DNA from: an uncultured Gemmatimonadota bacterium
Lineage (GTDB): Bacteria > Gemmatimonadota > Gemmatimonadetes > Gemmatimonadales > Gemmatimonadaceae
NCBI GenBank assembly: GCA_903882745.1
Contig: CAIRYG010000010.1
Coordinates: 248,001 to 312,000, forward strand
Length of the DNA stretch: 64,000 nt
Direction: 5' to 3'
Below, piece after piece: positions 25,919 through 36,091 of the stretch. The stretch's first letter is position 1. Each line of letters opens with the position of its first letter. Both the position numbers and the translations under genes were made by a program. A model generated the notes under the pieces. The model was not told where the DNA came from and did not search any database. It saw only the letters and a list, made by a program, of their open reading frames with translations.

Positions 25919-28108
25919 CTACTCGGAGGTCAACCGGTCCCTGCGCGCGACCTCACTGACCCCCTTCACCCGCCGGACGGCCTTCATAATCTTGTCCAAG
26001 TGCTGGAGGTTTTCGACTTCCACCAGCGCGGCGCCGCTGACCCGCGTGTCCACCGACTTGAGCTCCAGAGACCGGATGTCGGTTCCCGTCTCGCTGACGG
26101 CCTGCGCGAGGTCGGCATACAACCCGCGCCGGTCGGTCGCCTCGATGGACAGCCGAATGGTGAACCGCTCTCCCGCGCTCTCCTGCCAATCGATGTCGAG
26201 CCGGCGTTCAGGCTCATGGGCCAAGAACAGCAGGTTCGGGCAATCGCCGCGGTGGATGCTGACGCCCCGGCCGCGGGTGACGTATCCGACGACCTTGTCG
26301 CCGGGGACCGGCTGACAGCATTGCGCGTACCGCACCATGAGGCCATCCACGCCGGAAATCCGGATTCCCTTGGATGTCCCAGGCCCAGGCCCCGTCCCCT
26401 TCATCCGGTCGATGAACCGCTCCAGCGGGCTCGCCTTCAGCGCAGCGTCGTCACGCTCATCAAAGTCGGGATAAATCGCGCGGAGCACTTGGGTGACATT
26501 CACGTCCCCCTGCCCGAGCGACGCGTACAGGTGCTGCACATCGTTGAGCTTCAGCGTGCCTGCCGCACCGCTGAGCTGGTCGTCACTGAGCTTCGGATGC
26601 CGACGGCGCTTGAGTTCACGCTCCAGGATTTCGCTGCCAATGCGAATCGAGGTCGACTCTTCCTCGCCGCGGAGCCACTGGCGAATGCGGTGACGCGCGC
26701 GCCCGGTCCGCACATGCGCCAGCCAGTCACGACTGGGGCGAGCGTTCGCCGACCGCATGATCTCGACTGTCTCGGAGTTCTTGAGCTCGCGCGCGAGCGG
26801 CACGATACGGCCGTTTACCTTGGCGCCCTGCGTGTGCAACCCCACTTCGGTGTGCACGGCAAAGGCAAAATCGATGGGCGTCGCGCCGCGCGGGAGCTGA
26901 ATCACATCCCCGGTGGGCGTGAAGACGAAAATCTCATCTTGGTACAAATCGAGCTTGAGAAACTCGAGGAACTGGTCCGGGGTCTCGGCGTCCAACTGCA
27001 GCTCCAGCACCTGGCGGAACCAGTGCAGGGCACGATCGATATCATCGCCCTTCGCATCTTCCTTGTACGCCCAGTGCGCCGCAATACCAAACTCGGCGGT
27101 CCGATGCATCTCACGCGTGCGGATCTGGATTTCGAAGAGTGTCTTGTTCGGGCCGAAAATCGTCGTGTGCAACGATTGGTAGCCGTTACTCTTCGGACTC
27201 GCGATATAGTCCTTGATCCGTTCCTGCAACGGCGTCCAGTGGCCGTGGGTCACACCAAGGGCGTGATAGCACTCTTGGACGTTCTTCACGAGCACGCGGA
27301 TCGCGAGGAGATCGTAGATCTCCTCGTACGATTTGTCGCGCTTGGCCATCTTTTTGTAGATCGACCACAGATGCTTCGGCCGACCGCTTGCCTCGTACAC
27401 GACAACCCCAGCGTCCTCGAGCGTCTTCCGGAGCGGGGCGGTCATCTCCTCGACGGCGGCCTCGCGATCTTTCCGCTTCTGCGCGATCAACTTGGCGAGC
27501 GCGCGATACTCGTCGGGCTCGAGGAACTTGAAGGCTAAGTCCTCGAGCTCCGCTTTCATCTTGGCGAGGCCGAATCGATGCGCCAGCGGCGCATAGAGAT
27601 CCCGCGTTTCCTGAGCGATGCGGACGCGCTTGTCCTCCGGCATGAACTCGAGGGTCCGCATGTTGTGCAGACGGTCGGCCAGCTTGATCAGAATGACGCG
27701 CGCATCTTTTGCAACGGAGAGCAACAGCTTGCGGTAGTTCTCGACCTGGCGTTCCTGCGAGCTCGTCAGCGGGAGGTGCCCGATCTTGGTCAGCCCGTCC
27801 ACGATCTGCGCGATTTCGCGCCCAAACTCGCGCTCGACGTCCTCAATCGACGCCGTGGTGTCCTCCACCACATCGTGAATGAGCCCGCTCGCCACCGTAA
27901 CGGAGTCGAGTTGCAACTCGGCAAGGATTTTGGCGACCTGCACGCAGTGAGTGACATAGGGATCCCCATTGCGGCGCACCTGTCCCGCGTGCCGCACCTC
28001 ACTAAACCGATACGCGCGCGCCAGCAGCTCGACATCGAGGCGCTCATTGTGCGCCTCACGGTCGAGCTCCCAACCAGGAATAATCTCAGCGAGCACTGAA
28101 GTAGCCAT
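25919..28108 (-). CDS. rel: Bifunctional (p)ppGpp synthase/hydrolase (Rel/SpoT)
   Basis: This protein makes and degrades the alarmone (p)ppGpp. Domain order in the 729 aa is HD hydrolase (about 40-190, with intact GLIHDVVEDT), synthetase (about 235-350, with KSNGYQSLHTT), TGS (about 395-455, FTPTGDVIQLPRGATPIDFA), a helical region, a zinc-finger-like RYAQCCQPVPGD, and ACT (about 655-725). The intact HD motif argues for a bifunctional Rel rather than a synthetase-only RelA. It appears to be the only long RelA/SpoT in the window. A candidate promoter lies just upstream. Confidence 0.95.
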   Translation of the reverse strand: MATSVLAEIIPGWELDREAHNERLDVELLARAYRFSEVRHAGQVRRNGDPYVTHCVQVAKILAELQLDSVTVASGLIHDVVEDTTASIEDVEREFGREIAQIVDGLTKIGHLPLTSSQERQVENYRKLLLSVAKDARVILIKLADRLHNMRTLEFMPEDKRVRIAQETRDLYAPLAHRFGLAKMKAELEDLAFKFLEPDEYRALAKLIAQKRKDREAAVEEMTAPLRKTLEDAGVVVYEASGRPKHLWSIYKKMAKRDKSYEEIYDLLAIRVLVKNVQECYHALGVTHGHWTPLQERIKDYIASPKSNGYQSLHTTIFGPNKTLFEIQIRTREMHRTAEFGIAAHWAYKEDAKGDDIDRALHWFRQVLELQLDAETPDQFLEFLKLDLYQDEIFVFTPTGDVIQLPRGATPIDFAFAVHTEVGLHTQGAKVNGRIVPLARELKNSETVEIMRSANARPSRDWLAHVRTGRARHRIRQWLRGEEESTSIRIGSEILERELKRRRHPKLSDDQLSGAAGTLKLNDVQHLYASLGQGDVNVTQVLRAIYPDFDERDDAALKASPLERFIDRMKGTGPGPGTSKGIRISGVDGLMVRYAQCCQPVPGDKVVGYVTRGRGVSIHRGDCPNLLFLAHEPERRLDIDWQESAGERFTIRLSIEATDRRGLYADLAQAVSETGTDIRSLELKSVDTRVSGAALVEVENLQHLDKIMKAVRRVKGVSEVARRDRLTSE

Positions 28109-28134
28109 AGAGTGCCCCGCAGGGGGCTATAGGC

Positions 28135-28164
28135 TATATCGCTGGAGACGGGCGCCCAAGTCAA
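28135..28164 (-). promoter_or_regulatory. Candidate sigma-70 promoter of rel
   Basis: On the minus strand TTGACT (28159-28164) and GATATA (28135-28140) are separated by 18 bp, between the radC stop and the rel ATG. The -35 matches five of six consensus bases; the -10 is weak. Confidence 0.45.
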
Positions 28165-28172
28165 TGGGGAGG

Positions 28173-28868
28173 TCACAGAAGTCCAGCCTCGGCGAACGAG
28201 AGGTACCGCCCCCGGCCGATGACGACGTGGTCCGCCACGGGGATATCCAACACACGCCCCGCTTGGACGAGCTGGGTCGTGATCGCGCGATCATCGGCAC
28301 TGGGGCTCGGGTCGCCACTCGGGTGATTGTGCACCAGCACGATGGCCGCGGCGCGTTCGGCGATGGCCTCCCGGAAGACTTCGCGCGGGTGGACGAGCGA
28401 CGAGTTCAGAATGCCCCGGGTGATGGTGATATCGCGTTCCAAGCGGTGCTGGGCGTCGAGCACGGCCACATGAAACTCCTCGACCGGCAAATCCTCGAGT
28501 CTCGGGGCGAAGGCGGCCCAGACATCCCTCGGTGAGCGTAACGGGGCGCCGTCGTCGCGGCGTTCGGCCGAGAGGCGCCGCCCTAACTCCAGCGCGGCGT
28601 GAATTGCCACCGCTCGTGCGGCGCCGAGCCCGGCGACCGCGGTCAACCCCGCCACAGGCTGCGTGGAGAGACGGCGCAGCGATCCGCCGGTCGTGGCCAG
28701 CGCATCGTGCGCGACCGCGAGCGCGGATCGTCCGGCACTCCCAGTCCCGATGAGGATGGCGAGCAGTTCAGTTGAGCTCAGCGCATGCGCGCCGAGCGAC
28801 TTCAGGCGTTCGCGCGGGCGCTCGGTGCGAGGCAACTCGCGAATATGAAATGCAGTGGAGGGTGGCAT
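28173..28868 (-). CDS. radC: RadC/YicR-family JAB-domain protein
   Basis: RadC proteins carry a JAMM metalloprotease-like fold; their role is unproven despite the name. The 231-aa product has the N-terminal ERPRERLKSLGAHALSSTELLAILIGTG, a helix-hairpin-helix region (residues 70-95), and the JAMM motif His180-x-His182-x10-Asp193 in VLVHNHPSGDPSPSADD. All metal ligands are present. The start codon is enclosed in a strong hairpin. It lies 63 bp downstream of secA and directly upstream of rel. Confidence 0.93.
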   Translation of the reverse strand: MPPSTAFHIRELPRTERPRERLKSLGAHALSSTELLAILIGTGSAGRSALAVAHDALATTGGSLRRLSTQPVAGLTAVAGLGAARAVAIHAALELGRRLSAERRDDGAPLRSPRDVWAAFAPRLEDLPVEEFHVAVLDAQHRLERDITITRGILNSSLVHPREVFREAIAERAAAIVLVHNHPSGDPSPSADDRAITTQLVQAGRVLDIPVADHVVIGRGRYLSFAEAGLL

Positions 28869-28901
28869 GTCGCGAAGTTACGTCGCGACCGGCCACCCTC
28901 C
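28857..28901 (-). promoter_or_regulatory. Two-tier hairpin enclosing the radC start codon
   Basis: An inner 7-bp stem (28869-28875 with 28883-28889, 7-nt loop) sits on an outer 10-bp stem (28857-28866 with 28892-28901), separated by a 2x2 internal mismatch. Two bases of the radC ATG lie in the mismatch and its third base starts the outer stem, which also covers the next three codons. It could end secA transcription or restrict radC translation; no T-tract follows. Confidence 0.6.
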
Positions 28902-28931
28902 GGCATCAATCGAACCTGCGGCGAATCGATC

Positions 28932-31900
28932 CTACGCGTTCACGCCGTGGCACTTCTTGAACTTCTTCCCACTGCCACAGGGACACGGATCGTTTCGACC
29001 CACGTTCTCCCAGTCCGCCGGCGCGGCACCGCCACCCGGCGTCAGGGAGCGAACACCACGGCCGGCACCGACGACCACGGGATCCCGACGCACCGACGAC
29101 TCGCCGCCCTCTTCCGACGGCCCGACATCCATCACACCGACTGCACCCGAGGATTCGGCATCGACCCCGACGTCCTGCGCCACTCCCACCGCGTCAAAGC
29201 GCCGCGCGGGAGGCGCGGCAATTACCTCGACGGGCGCGAGCGGCTGCCCCTCTTCTTCGAACATCAACTGCACGCGCAGGAAACGCTCGGTGAAGGTGTG
29301 ATGCACGTCTTGCATGAGGTCCACGAACATCGTGTAGGCCTCCTGCTTGTACTCGAGGAGCGGATCCTTCTGCCCCCACGAGCGATAGTGAATCGCATTA
29401 CGCAACTGATCGAGATCATAGAGATGGTCCTTCCACTTCTCGTCCAGCACGTTTAGCATGACGAGCGAGAGCAACTGCAGCGCGTACTCGCCAAGCGATT
29501 CAAGCTTCGCGTGGAACGCCCGTTCACCCGCCACCTCACCCTCTGCCTTGGCCTCAGCCACGGTCGCCGGACGCGTGCCCGTCTCCTCGAAGCACGGCAC
29601 GCTGAGCAGGTAGTGCATCAGCAGTTCCTGCCGCACGAGATCGATGTCCCACTCGAGCGGATCGGCCACCGCAGCCAGCGACGTCTCAATACGACGCGAG
29701 ACCGCCTGCTCCACCATCTTGAGGGCCTCGCCGCGCAGTTCTTCGCCCGAGTCCAGCGCAAAGGAGCGCAACGAGTAAATCACCTCGCGCTGCTGATTCA
29801 TGACGTCATCGTACTCCAGCAGTCGCTTACGACTCTGGAAGTTCTGCAACTCCACGCGCTTCTGCGCCTGCTCAATCGACCGGGTGATCATCGAGTGCGT
29901 GAGCACCTCACCCTCCTGCGCCCCCATGCGGTCCATGAGCCGCGCAATGCGGTCTGAGCCGAAGAGTCGCATGAGATCATCCTCGAGCGACAAGAAGAAC
30001 TGTGTCGCCCCCGGATCTCCCTGACGGCCCGCGCGACCGCGGAGCTGCCGGTCGATACGGCGGGACTCATGCCGCTCCGAGCCGATGATGTGCAAGCCAC
30101 CGCACTCGTCAACCGTGAGGTCCTTGCCGTCGGGATCCTTCACCACCGACGGCTTCGCGATCCGGACGTCGCCGCCAAGCTTAATGTCGGTGCCTCGGCC
30201 GGCCATGTTCGTGGCAATCGTGACCGCACCCGGCTGACCGGCGAGCGATACAATCTCCGCTTCACGCTGATGGTACTTGGCATTCAGCACGTTATGCGGA
30301 ATTCCCGCACGCTGGAACATGCGCGCCAAGGTTTCCGAGGCTTCGACGCTCGTCGTACCAACAAGGACCGGGAAACTCAGCCCGTTCAGGCGCTTCGTCT
30401 CCTCCACAATCGCATTGTACTTCTCACGACGGGTTTTGTAGACGAGATCCTGTCGGTCGTCGCGCACCGCCGGACGGTTCGTCGGAATCACCGACACCTC
30501 AAGGCCGTAAATCTGGAAGAACTCCTGCTCCTCCGTCTCGGCCGTACCCGTCATGCCAGACAGCTTCTCGTACATGCGGAAATAATTCTGAATCGTGATG
30601 GTCGCGAGGGTCTGCGTCTCCCCCTTCACCTGCACCATCTCCTTGGCTTCGACCGCTTGGTGCAACCCTTCGCTCCAGCGGCGCCCCGGCATCGTGCGGC
30701 CGGTGAACTCGTCGACGATCAGCACCTGCCCTTCCTGCACGACGTAGTTCACGTCCTTCTCGTACAGCGCGTGCGCCTTCAACAACTGGTGCACGATGTT
30801 CAGTCGCTCGCTCTTAGCCGCGTACTCACGTTCAATCAGCTGACGACCCGCGAGCTTCGCCGCGGGATCCAACTCAGGATCCTTCTCGATACGTCCGATC
30901 TCGCCGGCAATGTCCGGGAGCACAAACGCCTCGTGATCCGCCGGTGACATGAACTCCACGCCGCGGTCGGTCAGATGCACCGAGTGCCCCTTCTCGTCGA
31001 GCACGTACAGCAAATCCTCCTCGAGGTCGCGGAAGCTCTGCTTCACGGCGGACAACTTGCGGTCCGCCATCACCTCGAGTTCCGTCTTCTGCACGAGGGA
31101 CTTGACGCCATTTTCCTGCAAGGCCTTCATCAGGCGCTTGTTCTTGGGCGACCCGAGCTGCGCCTTGTAGAACGCCATACCGGCGGTATCCAGGTCGTTG
31201 GCCGCAAAGGCCTTTTCGCCTTGGGCCACCAAGTCGTTCGCAAGCTCCGTCTGCTTCCGCACCAATCGTGAGACCGCGGAGTTGTGCTGCGCGTACTCGA
31301 GATCGCTCTCATTGCCCACGGGGCCCGAGATGATCAACGGCGTTCGTGCTTCGTCGATCAGCACCGAGTCGACTTCGTCCACAATCGCGAACACATGCGG
31401 ACGCTGCACCCGCTGCTCGAGCGCGACCACCATGTTGTCACGCAGGTAGTCGAATCCGAACTCGTTGTTCGTCCCGTAGGTGATATCGCACTCGTACGCG
31501 GCGCGACGCCCCATCGTGCCGGGCTCGGTGTCGTCAATGCACCCGACGGTCAGGCCGAGCCAGGTGTAGATGTGCGCCATCCACTGCGAGTCACGGCGCG
31601 CGAGGTAGGAGTTCACCGTCACGAGATGCGCGCCACGTCCCGGCAGCGCATTCAAGTACAGCGGCAGGGTCGCGACTAGCGTCTTGCCTTCACCGGTCGC
31701 CATTTCGGCAATGCGACCAAGGTGCAGCTGGATGCCGCCGATCATCTGCACGTCATAGTGCACCATGTCCCAGGTCAAGTCCTGCCCTGTGACATCGACG
31801 GTCGTCCCCACGAGACGGCGCGCCGCTTCCCGCACCGTGGCGAATGCCTCAGGGAGGATATCGTCCAGCGCTTCGGCGATCGCGTCGCGGTACTCTTTCT

Positions 31901-32192
31901 CAACGCCGCCGGCACCGTCGAGCCCGGAGAGCTCATTGTCGAGGCGCTCACGTTCCGCGGCGTCCGCCGCGAGCTTCTTCTGTTCCTTGAGCTCCGCGAT
32001 GCGCGACGCCAACTCCGCTGAGCGTTCCGCGAGCATCCCACGGAACTTGGCGGTCTGCCCCTGCAACTCGGCGTCCGAGAGCGACGTCAGTCGCTTCCCG
32101 ATCTCCGTAATCTCCGCGACGATCGGTTGCACGCGCTTCCGCTCACGCTCATGGCGCGTCCCGAACACCGACCCCAGCAGCTTCTTCAGCAT
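28932..32192 (-). CDS. secA: Preprotein translocase ATPase SecA
   Basis: SecA drives preproteins through SecYEG. The 1086-aa product has Walker A MATGEGKTLVATLP, the DEVDSVLIDEART Walker B box, the preprotein cross-linking domain, GTTSVEASE and MAGRGTDIKLGGDV helicase-2 motifs, and a C-terminal SEC-C zinc motif NDPCPCGSGKKFKKCHG. It is longer than E. coli SecA (901 aa), with an insertion around residues 320-400 and an acidic/Gly-rich linker before SEC-C. It follows nadD by 15 bp on the same strand. Confidence 0.97.
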   Translation of the reverse strand: MLKKLLGSVFGTRHERERKRVQPIVAEITEIGKRLTSLSDAELQGQTAKFRGMLAERSAELASRIAELKEQKKLAADAAERERLDNELSGLDGAGGVEKEYRDAIAEALDDILPEAFATVREAARRLVGTTVDVTGQDLTWDMVHYDVQMIGGIQLHLGRIAEMATGEGKTLVATLPLYLNALPGRGAHLVTVNSYLARRDSQWMAHIYTWLGLTVGCIDDTEPGTMGRRAAYECDITYGTNNEFGFDYLRDNMVVALEQRVQRPHVFAIVDEVDSVLIDEARTPLIISGPVGNESDLEYAQHNSAVSRLVRKQTELANDLVAQGEKAFAANDLDTAGMAFYKAQLGSPKNKRLMKALQENGVKSLVQKTELEVMADRKLSAVKQSFRDLEEDLLYVLDEKGHSVHLTDRGVEFMSPADHEAFVLPDIAGEIGRIEKDPELDPAAKLAGRQLIEREYAAKSERLNIVHQLLKAHALYEKDVNYVVQEGQVLIVDEFTGRTMPGRRWSEGLHQAVEAKEMVQVKGETQTLATITIQNYFRMYEKLSGMTGTAETEEQEFFQIYGLEVSVIPTNRPAVRDDRQDLVYKTRREKYNAIVEETKRLNGLSFPVLVGTTSVEASETLARMFQRAGIPHNVLNAKYHQREAEIVSLAGQPGAVTIATNMAGRGTDIKLGGDVRIAKPSVVKDPDGKDLTVDECGGLHIIGSERHESRRIDRQLRGRAGRQGDPGATQFFLSLEDDLMRLFGSDRIARLMDRMGAQEGEVLTHSMITRSIEQAQKRVELQNFQSRKRLLEYDDVMNQQREVIYSLRSFALDSGEELRGEALKMVEQAVSRRIETSLAAVADPLEWDIDLVRQELLMHYLLSVPCFEETGTRPATVAEAKAEGEVAGERAFHAKLESLGEYALQLLSLVMLNVLDEKWKDHLYDLDQLRNAIHYRSWGQKDPLLEYKQEAYTMFVDLMQDVHHTFTERFLRVQLMFEEEGQPLAPVEVIAAPPARRFDAVGVAQDVGVDAESSGAVGVMDVGPSEEGGESSVRRDPVVVGAGRGVRSLTPGGGAAPADWENVGRNDPCPCGSGKKFKKCHGVNA

Positions 32193-32207
32193 GCTTCGCC
32201 CACTCCT

Positions 32208-32795
32208 TTATCGGTACAGGCCGCGGGCAGCGATGTACGCTGCGACCGCGTCCGGCACGAATCCGTGAATCGATTGTCCCGCGCGCACCCGAGCGCGGAT
32301 CTCCGTGGAGGACACATCCACCCGCCGTGTGGCAATCGCCGTCCCAACCCGTACCGATGGCACGTCGCCACCCGCACGTGTTAGCACCACGATCTCCGCG
32401 AGCTGCGGCAAGGCCTCCGACTCGCGCCACTTTGGCAGCGTGGCAATCACATCCTCTCCAACTAGCAATACCAATGCCACCGCTTCGGGCCCGCCGTGGC
32501 GCGCCTGAAGCGACCGCAAGGTATCAATGGTGAAAGATAACCCTCCGCGGTCGATTTCGAGGGGATCTACCCGAAACCGCGCATCCCCGTCCACGAGGAT
32601 CCGGGTCATGGCCAGACGGTCTGAGGCGGAGGCGACCACCGCCTCGCGCTTGAGGGGCTGTTCGGCGGCCGGGACGAGGAGCAGCTGGTCGAGTCCCAGC
32701 AGCTCAAGGGCGTCGCTGGCTGCGAGCAAGTGCCCCATGTGCGGTGGGTCAAAGGTGCCCCCGAGGACACCGAGGCGCATTGGGGCCGGCGACAT
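32208..32795 (-). CDS. nadD: Nicotinate-nucleotide adenylyltransferase
   Basis: NadD adenylates nicotinate mononucleotide in NAD synthesis. The 195-aa product has the nucleotidyltransferase signature GGTFDPPHMGHLLAA at the N-terminus, and VSSTEIRARVRAG at the C-terminus, the ISSTxIR motif. A second ATG five codons in is equally plausible as start. It sits between bamD and secA. Confidence 0.94.
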   Translation of the reverse strand: MSPAPMRLGVLGGTFDPPHMGHLLAASDALELLGLDQLLLVPAAEQPLKREAVVASASDRLAMTRILVDGDARFRVDPLEIDRGGLSFTIDTLRSLQARHGGPEAVALVLLVGEDVIATLPKWRESEALPQLAEIVVLTRAGGDVPSVRVGTAIATRRVDVSSTEIRARVRAGQSIHGFVPDAVAAYIAARGLYR

Positions 32796-32826
32796 CAGCG
32801 CGGCGACAGAACGCGGTGCCCCGCGC

Positions 32827-33747
32827 TCAATCGCGCGGGGTAACGCGGGTTCCGGCCAGCGTGTCTGGCGGCGTGCTTGCCGGCGTGCTTGACGGCGTGC
32901 CTGCGGGCTTCTCGCCCGGCTTCACCGGCAGCTTGATCGGCGGCTTCGCGGCCGGCTTGGCGCCCTTCCCGGCCGCCTTTGCGGAGTCGGCAGCGGCGCT
33001 GTCCGACACGCACAGCTTCGCGACGTCCTTGTCGCCCGGGTAGGCTCCTTCAAGCGCCGTGCACATTTCGGCGGCTTCGTCCTTGTAGTTCATCTCCGGC
33101 TTCTTGTACACCTCGACCATCCGAAGCATCGCGTCGCGCGATTTGAGCGTGGCCGGGAAGTTACGGACGACGTCCTTGTAGTAAATAATGGCAGAGTCAA
33201 AGGCGCGGCGGCGGACATAGTGCTGTCCGGTCTCGTAATCCTTTGACGCCTTCATTTCGTCGATGCCCAGCAGCGCCTTGTCAGCCTTTTCGCGGAGCGG
33301 CGACTCCGGATAGAGACTCACCAACAGCCGATACTGCGACTGCGACAGATCGCCGTACGTGGGATCCAACTGGGGATCCTTCCACAGCTTGCTGTAGCTG
33401 TCGCCAGCGGCGAACAGCGCGTCGTCCGCAAGCGAGTCGTCGGGGAACGACTCCGCCAACCGGTTGAAGCTCTGCGCCGACAGCAGGTAATCCCCGCGGT
33501 TTGCATACGACTGGCCGAGGTAGAAGTGCGCTCGGGGAAGCAGGGTGTCACGGGCCGACAGGTCTAGCGTCAGCCGCTCGAACCCGGTCACGGAGTTATC
33601 CCAGTTTTTCTTCTTGAACTCGGCCATGCTCGCCGTCCAGAGCGAGGCGCTGGTCGGGAACTTTCGGGTTTGGAAACCCTGCGAACAGCCCGCCGCCAGC
33701 AGAGCGGCGAGCATGATGAACCCAAGTGTCCGGCGAGATTGCAGCAT
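32827..33747 (-). CDS. bamD: Outer-membrane assembly lipoprotein BamD-like
   Basis: BamD is the essential lipoprotein of the beta-barrel assembly machine. From the ATG at 33747 the 306-aa protein has a signal with lipobox LAAGC (Cys at about residue 20). Five TPR-like helices follow, including HFYLGQSYANRGDYLLSA, DDALFAAGDSY and YYKDVVRNFPAT, and the C-terminal tail is rich in Pro/Lys/Thr. The open frame reaches 39 codons further upstream, but that would place the signal peptide internally. An AAGGGG lies just before the chosen ATG. The disordered tail, encoded by short imperfect repeats, is absent in E. coli BamD. Confidence 0.85.
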   Translation of the reverse strand: MLQSRRTLGFIMLAALLAAGCSQGFQTRKFPTSASLWTASMAEFKKKNWDNSVTGFERLTLDLSARDTLLPRAHFYLGQSYANRGDYLLSAQSFNRLAESFPDDSLADDALFAAGDSYSKLWKDPQLDPTYGDLSQSQYRLLVSLYPESPLREKADKALLGIDEMKASKDYETGQHYVRRRAFDSAIIYYKDVVRNFPATLKSRDAMLRMVEVYKKPEMNYKDEAAEMCTALEGAYPGDKDVAKLCVSDSAAADSAKAAGKGAKPAAKPPIKLPVKPGEKPAGTPSSTPASTPPDTLAGTRVTPRD

Positions 33748-33791
33748 AGTCCCCTTGATACCCGACTGCGGCACGATGGTTCGCCCCGCCT

Positions 33792-33805
33792 CCGTCACGT
33801 GACGG
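33792..33805. promoter_or_regulatory. Perfect 14-bp palindrome upstream of bamD (candidate operator)
   Basis: CCGTCACGTGACGG is a perfect palindrome between the uxs stop and the bamD ATG, 44 bases upstream of the latter. With no loop it is unlikely to be a terminator, and a dimeric regulator site is possible. No second copy was noticed in the window. Confidence 0.35.
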
Positions 33806-33818
33806 CTCTCTCTGTTGA

Positions 33819-34778
33819 TCATGATGCCCGCGGCGACATACGCGCCGACCCCATTAACGTACAAAAATACTCAATCGTGCGCCGAACGCCCTCACGCACA
33901 TCCACCTGAGGCTCCCAACCCAGGGTCGCGCGCGCCTTGGAAATATCCGGCTGGCGCACCTTGGGATCGTCTACCGGCAACGGCTGATGGACAATCTCGC
34001 TCTTTGTTCCAGTCAGTTCGACCACGATCTCGGCGAGTTGCTTGACGGTGTACTCCACCGGATTGCCGATGTTCGTGGGCGTTGAATCCCCGTGCATGAA
34101 CAGCTTGTAAATCCCGTCGATTTCGTCGTCCACATAGCAGAACGAGCGTGTCTGTGAACCGTCCCCATAGAGCGTGATCGGTTCGCCATTGAGCGCTTGT
34201 ACAATAAAATTCGACACCACGCGCCCGTCGCGCGGCCGCATCCGCGGGCCGTAAGTGTTGAAGATTCGGATGATGCGCGTGTCCACCCCATGATAGGTGT
34301 GGTAGGCCATCGTCATAGCTTCGGCGAATCGTTTGGCCTCGTCATACACACCGCGCGGGCCGACCGGGTTCACATTGCCCCAGTAACTCTCCGGCTGCGG
34401 ATGCACGAGCGGGTCGCCATACACTTCACTAGTAGACGCGAGGAAGAAGCGCGCCTTTTTGTGCGTCGCAATGCCAACCGCGTTGTGCGTGCCGAGCGAG
34501 CCGACCTTGAGCGTCTGGATGGGCCATTCGAGGTAATCCACCGGACTCGCCGGCGAGGCGAAGTGCAGCACGCCGTCCAGGTCACCCGCGACGTAGGTGT
34601 AGTTCGAGATATCGTGCCGCATAAACTCGAACCGCTCGTGGCCGAACAGATGCGCGATGTTGTCGGCGTGACCGGTGATGAAATTATCCAACCCGACGAC
34701 CGAGTGCCCCTCCGCAAGGAAGCGATCGGCGAGGTGTGATCCGAGGAAGCCGGCAGCACCGGTAATGAGCACGCGCAC
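33819..34778 (-). CDS. uxs: UDP-glucuronate decarboxylase (UDP-xylose synthase)
   Basis: Converts UDP-glucuronate to UDP-xylose through a 4-keto intermediate. The 319-aa extended SDR has [27 protein letters not shown], the catalytic triad in [11 protein letters not shown] and [11 protein letters not shown], and [22 protein letters not shown] and YDEAKR are characteristic of Uxs rather than RmlB. Its substrate is supplied by the product of the adjacent ugd, which ends two bases upstream. Direct pairing of ugd and uxs strongly supports the call. Confidence 0.92.
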   Translation of the reverse strand: MRVLITGAAGFLGSHLADRFLAEGHSVVGLDNFITGHADNIAHLFGHERFEFMRHDISNYTYVAGDLDGVLHFASPASPVDYLEWPIQTLKVGSLGTHNAVGIATHKKARFFLASTSEVYGDPLVHPQPESYWGNVNPVGPRGVYDEAKRFAEAMTMAYHTYHGVDTRIIRIFNTYGPRMRPRDGRVVSNFIVQALNGEPITLYGDGSQTRSFCYVDDEIDGIYKLFMHGDSTPTNIGNPVEYTVKQLAEIVVELTGTKSEIVHQPLPVDDPKVRQPDISKARATLGWEPQVDVREGVRRTIEYFCTLMGSARMSPRAS

Positions 34779-34780
34779 GA

Positions 34781-36091
34781 CTATATCCGCCCGATCGACG
34801 CATACGTGAAGCCGAGCGCACGGAGCTTGGTCGGATCGTACAGATTGCGTCCGTCCACAATGACCGGGCGCTTGAGGGCCGCTTTGACGCGCGCGAAATC
34901 TGGTGTGCGATAGGCGTTCCAGTCCGTGACGACTACTAACGCATCTGCGCCATCGAGGGCGGCGTAGTTGGTCTCCGCATACGAAATGCGATCGCCGAGT
35001 CGCCGCTTGGCCTCGTGCATTGCCTCTGGGTCGTGCGCGACAACGGTCGCCCCGGCAGCTATCAGTTCGTCAATCAGCACGAGGGCTGCGGACTCGCGCA
35101 TGTCATCCGTCTGCGCCTTGAAGGCGAGCCCCCAGATAGCGATCCGCGCTCCCTGAAGTGTTGGAAGAACCGCGGCAAGCTTGCGCGCGAGCACGTGCTT
35201 TTGCGCGTCGTTCGCATCCTCGACTGCTGCGAGCACGCGCAGAGGGACGCCGCGATCCTCCGCGGTCCGCAGCAGCGCTTTGACATCCTTTGGGAAGCAG
35301 GAACCGCCGTAGCCTGGACCGGGAAACAAAAACGAGGGACCGATACGTGCATCGCTCCCGATTCCCTTGCGCACGAGATCGACATTCGCGCCAACCTGTT
35401 CGCACAGCGCCGCGATTTCGTTCATGAAGGAGATGCGGGTCGCGAGCATCGAGTTCGCGGCGTACTTCGTCATCTCCGCCGACGGGATGTCCATAAAAAT
35501 CACTGGCTTCCCGGTTCGCACGAACGGCGCGTACAGTTCCGTCATCGCCTCGCGTGCGAACTCGCTGTCTACGCCAAGGACCACACGATCCGGCTTGAGG
35601 AAGTCGTCAATGGCCGCGCCCTCCTTCAAGAACTCTGGATTCGAGACCACATGATACGGATGCGCCGCGTGCTTTGCCACGGAGGCGCGCACTTTCTCAG
35701 CCGTGCCAACCGGAACGGTGGATTTGGTGACGACGACGGTCTCGCGTGTCATGTACCGTCCGATTTGCTCGGCAACGCCTAGCACGTACTGAAGGTCAGC
35801 CGAACCGTCCTCATCCGGTGGCGTGCCGACTGCGATAAAGATGACGTCGGCCGCTGCAATCGCCGAGGAAACGTCCGTCGTGAAGGAGAGACGCCCTTCC
35901 GACTGATTTCGCGAGACGAGGGAATCCAGCCCAGGCTCATAGATGGGCAGGATGTTCTGCTTGAGACCGTCGATCTTCTTCTGATCGATGTCGGCGCAGG
36001 TGACCGTAACTCCCGTTTCGGCAAAGCACGCGCCGGCGACCAGGCCGACGTAGCCTGTGCCGACGACGAGGACGTGGTGTGTTCCGTTCAC
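34781..36091 (-). CDS. ugd: UDP-glucose 6-dehydrogenase
   Basis: Oxidises UDP-glucose to UDP-glucuronate with two NAD+. The 436-aa protein begins [19 protein letters not shown] (Rossmann). It carries the catalytic Cys in [14 protein letters not shown] and closes with a UDP-binding C-terminal domain including DDMRESAAL. The start is GTG, overlapping the stop of the upstream wbpA-like gene by four bases. Together with uxs it forms a UDP-GlcA/UDP-Xyl module. Confidence 0.95.
   Translation of the reverse strand: MNGTHHVLVVGTGYVGLVAGACFAETGVTVTCADIDQKKIDGLKQNILPIYEPGLDSLVSRNQSEGRLSFTTDVSSAIAAADVIFIAVGTPPDEDGSADLQYVLGVAEQIGRYMTRETVVVTKSTVPVGTAEKVRASVAKHAAHPYHVVSNPEFLKEGAAIDDFLKPDRVVLGVDSEFAREAMTELYAPFVRTGKPVIFMDIPSAEMTKYAANSMLATRISFMNEIAALCEQVGANVDLVRKGIGSDARIGPSFLFPGPGYGGSCFPKDVKALLRTAEDRGVPLRVLAAVEDANDAQKHVLARKLAAVLPTLQGARIAIWGLAFKAQTDDMRESAALVLIDELIAAGATVVAHDPEAMHEAKRRLGDRISYAETNYAALDGADALVVVTDWNAYRTPDFARVKAALKRPVIVDGRNLYDPTKLRALGFTYASIGRI

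Noticed and set aside
25859-27538. 559-codon plus-strand open frame opposite rel
   Set aside because: Antisense shadow; rel shows complete HD, synthetase, TGS and ACT domains on the minus strand.
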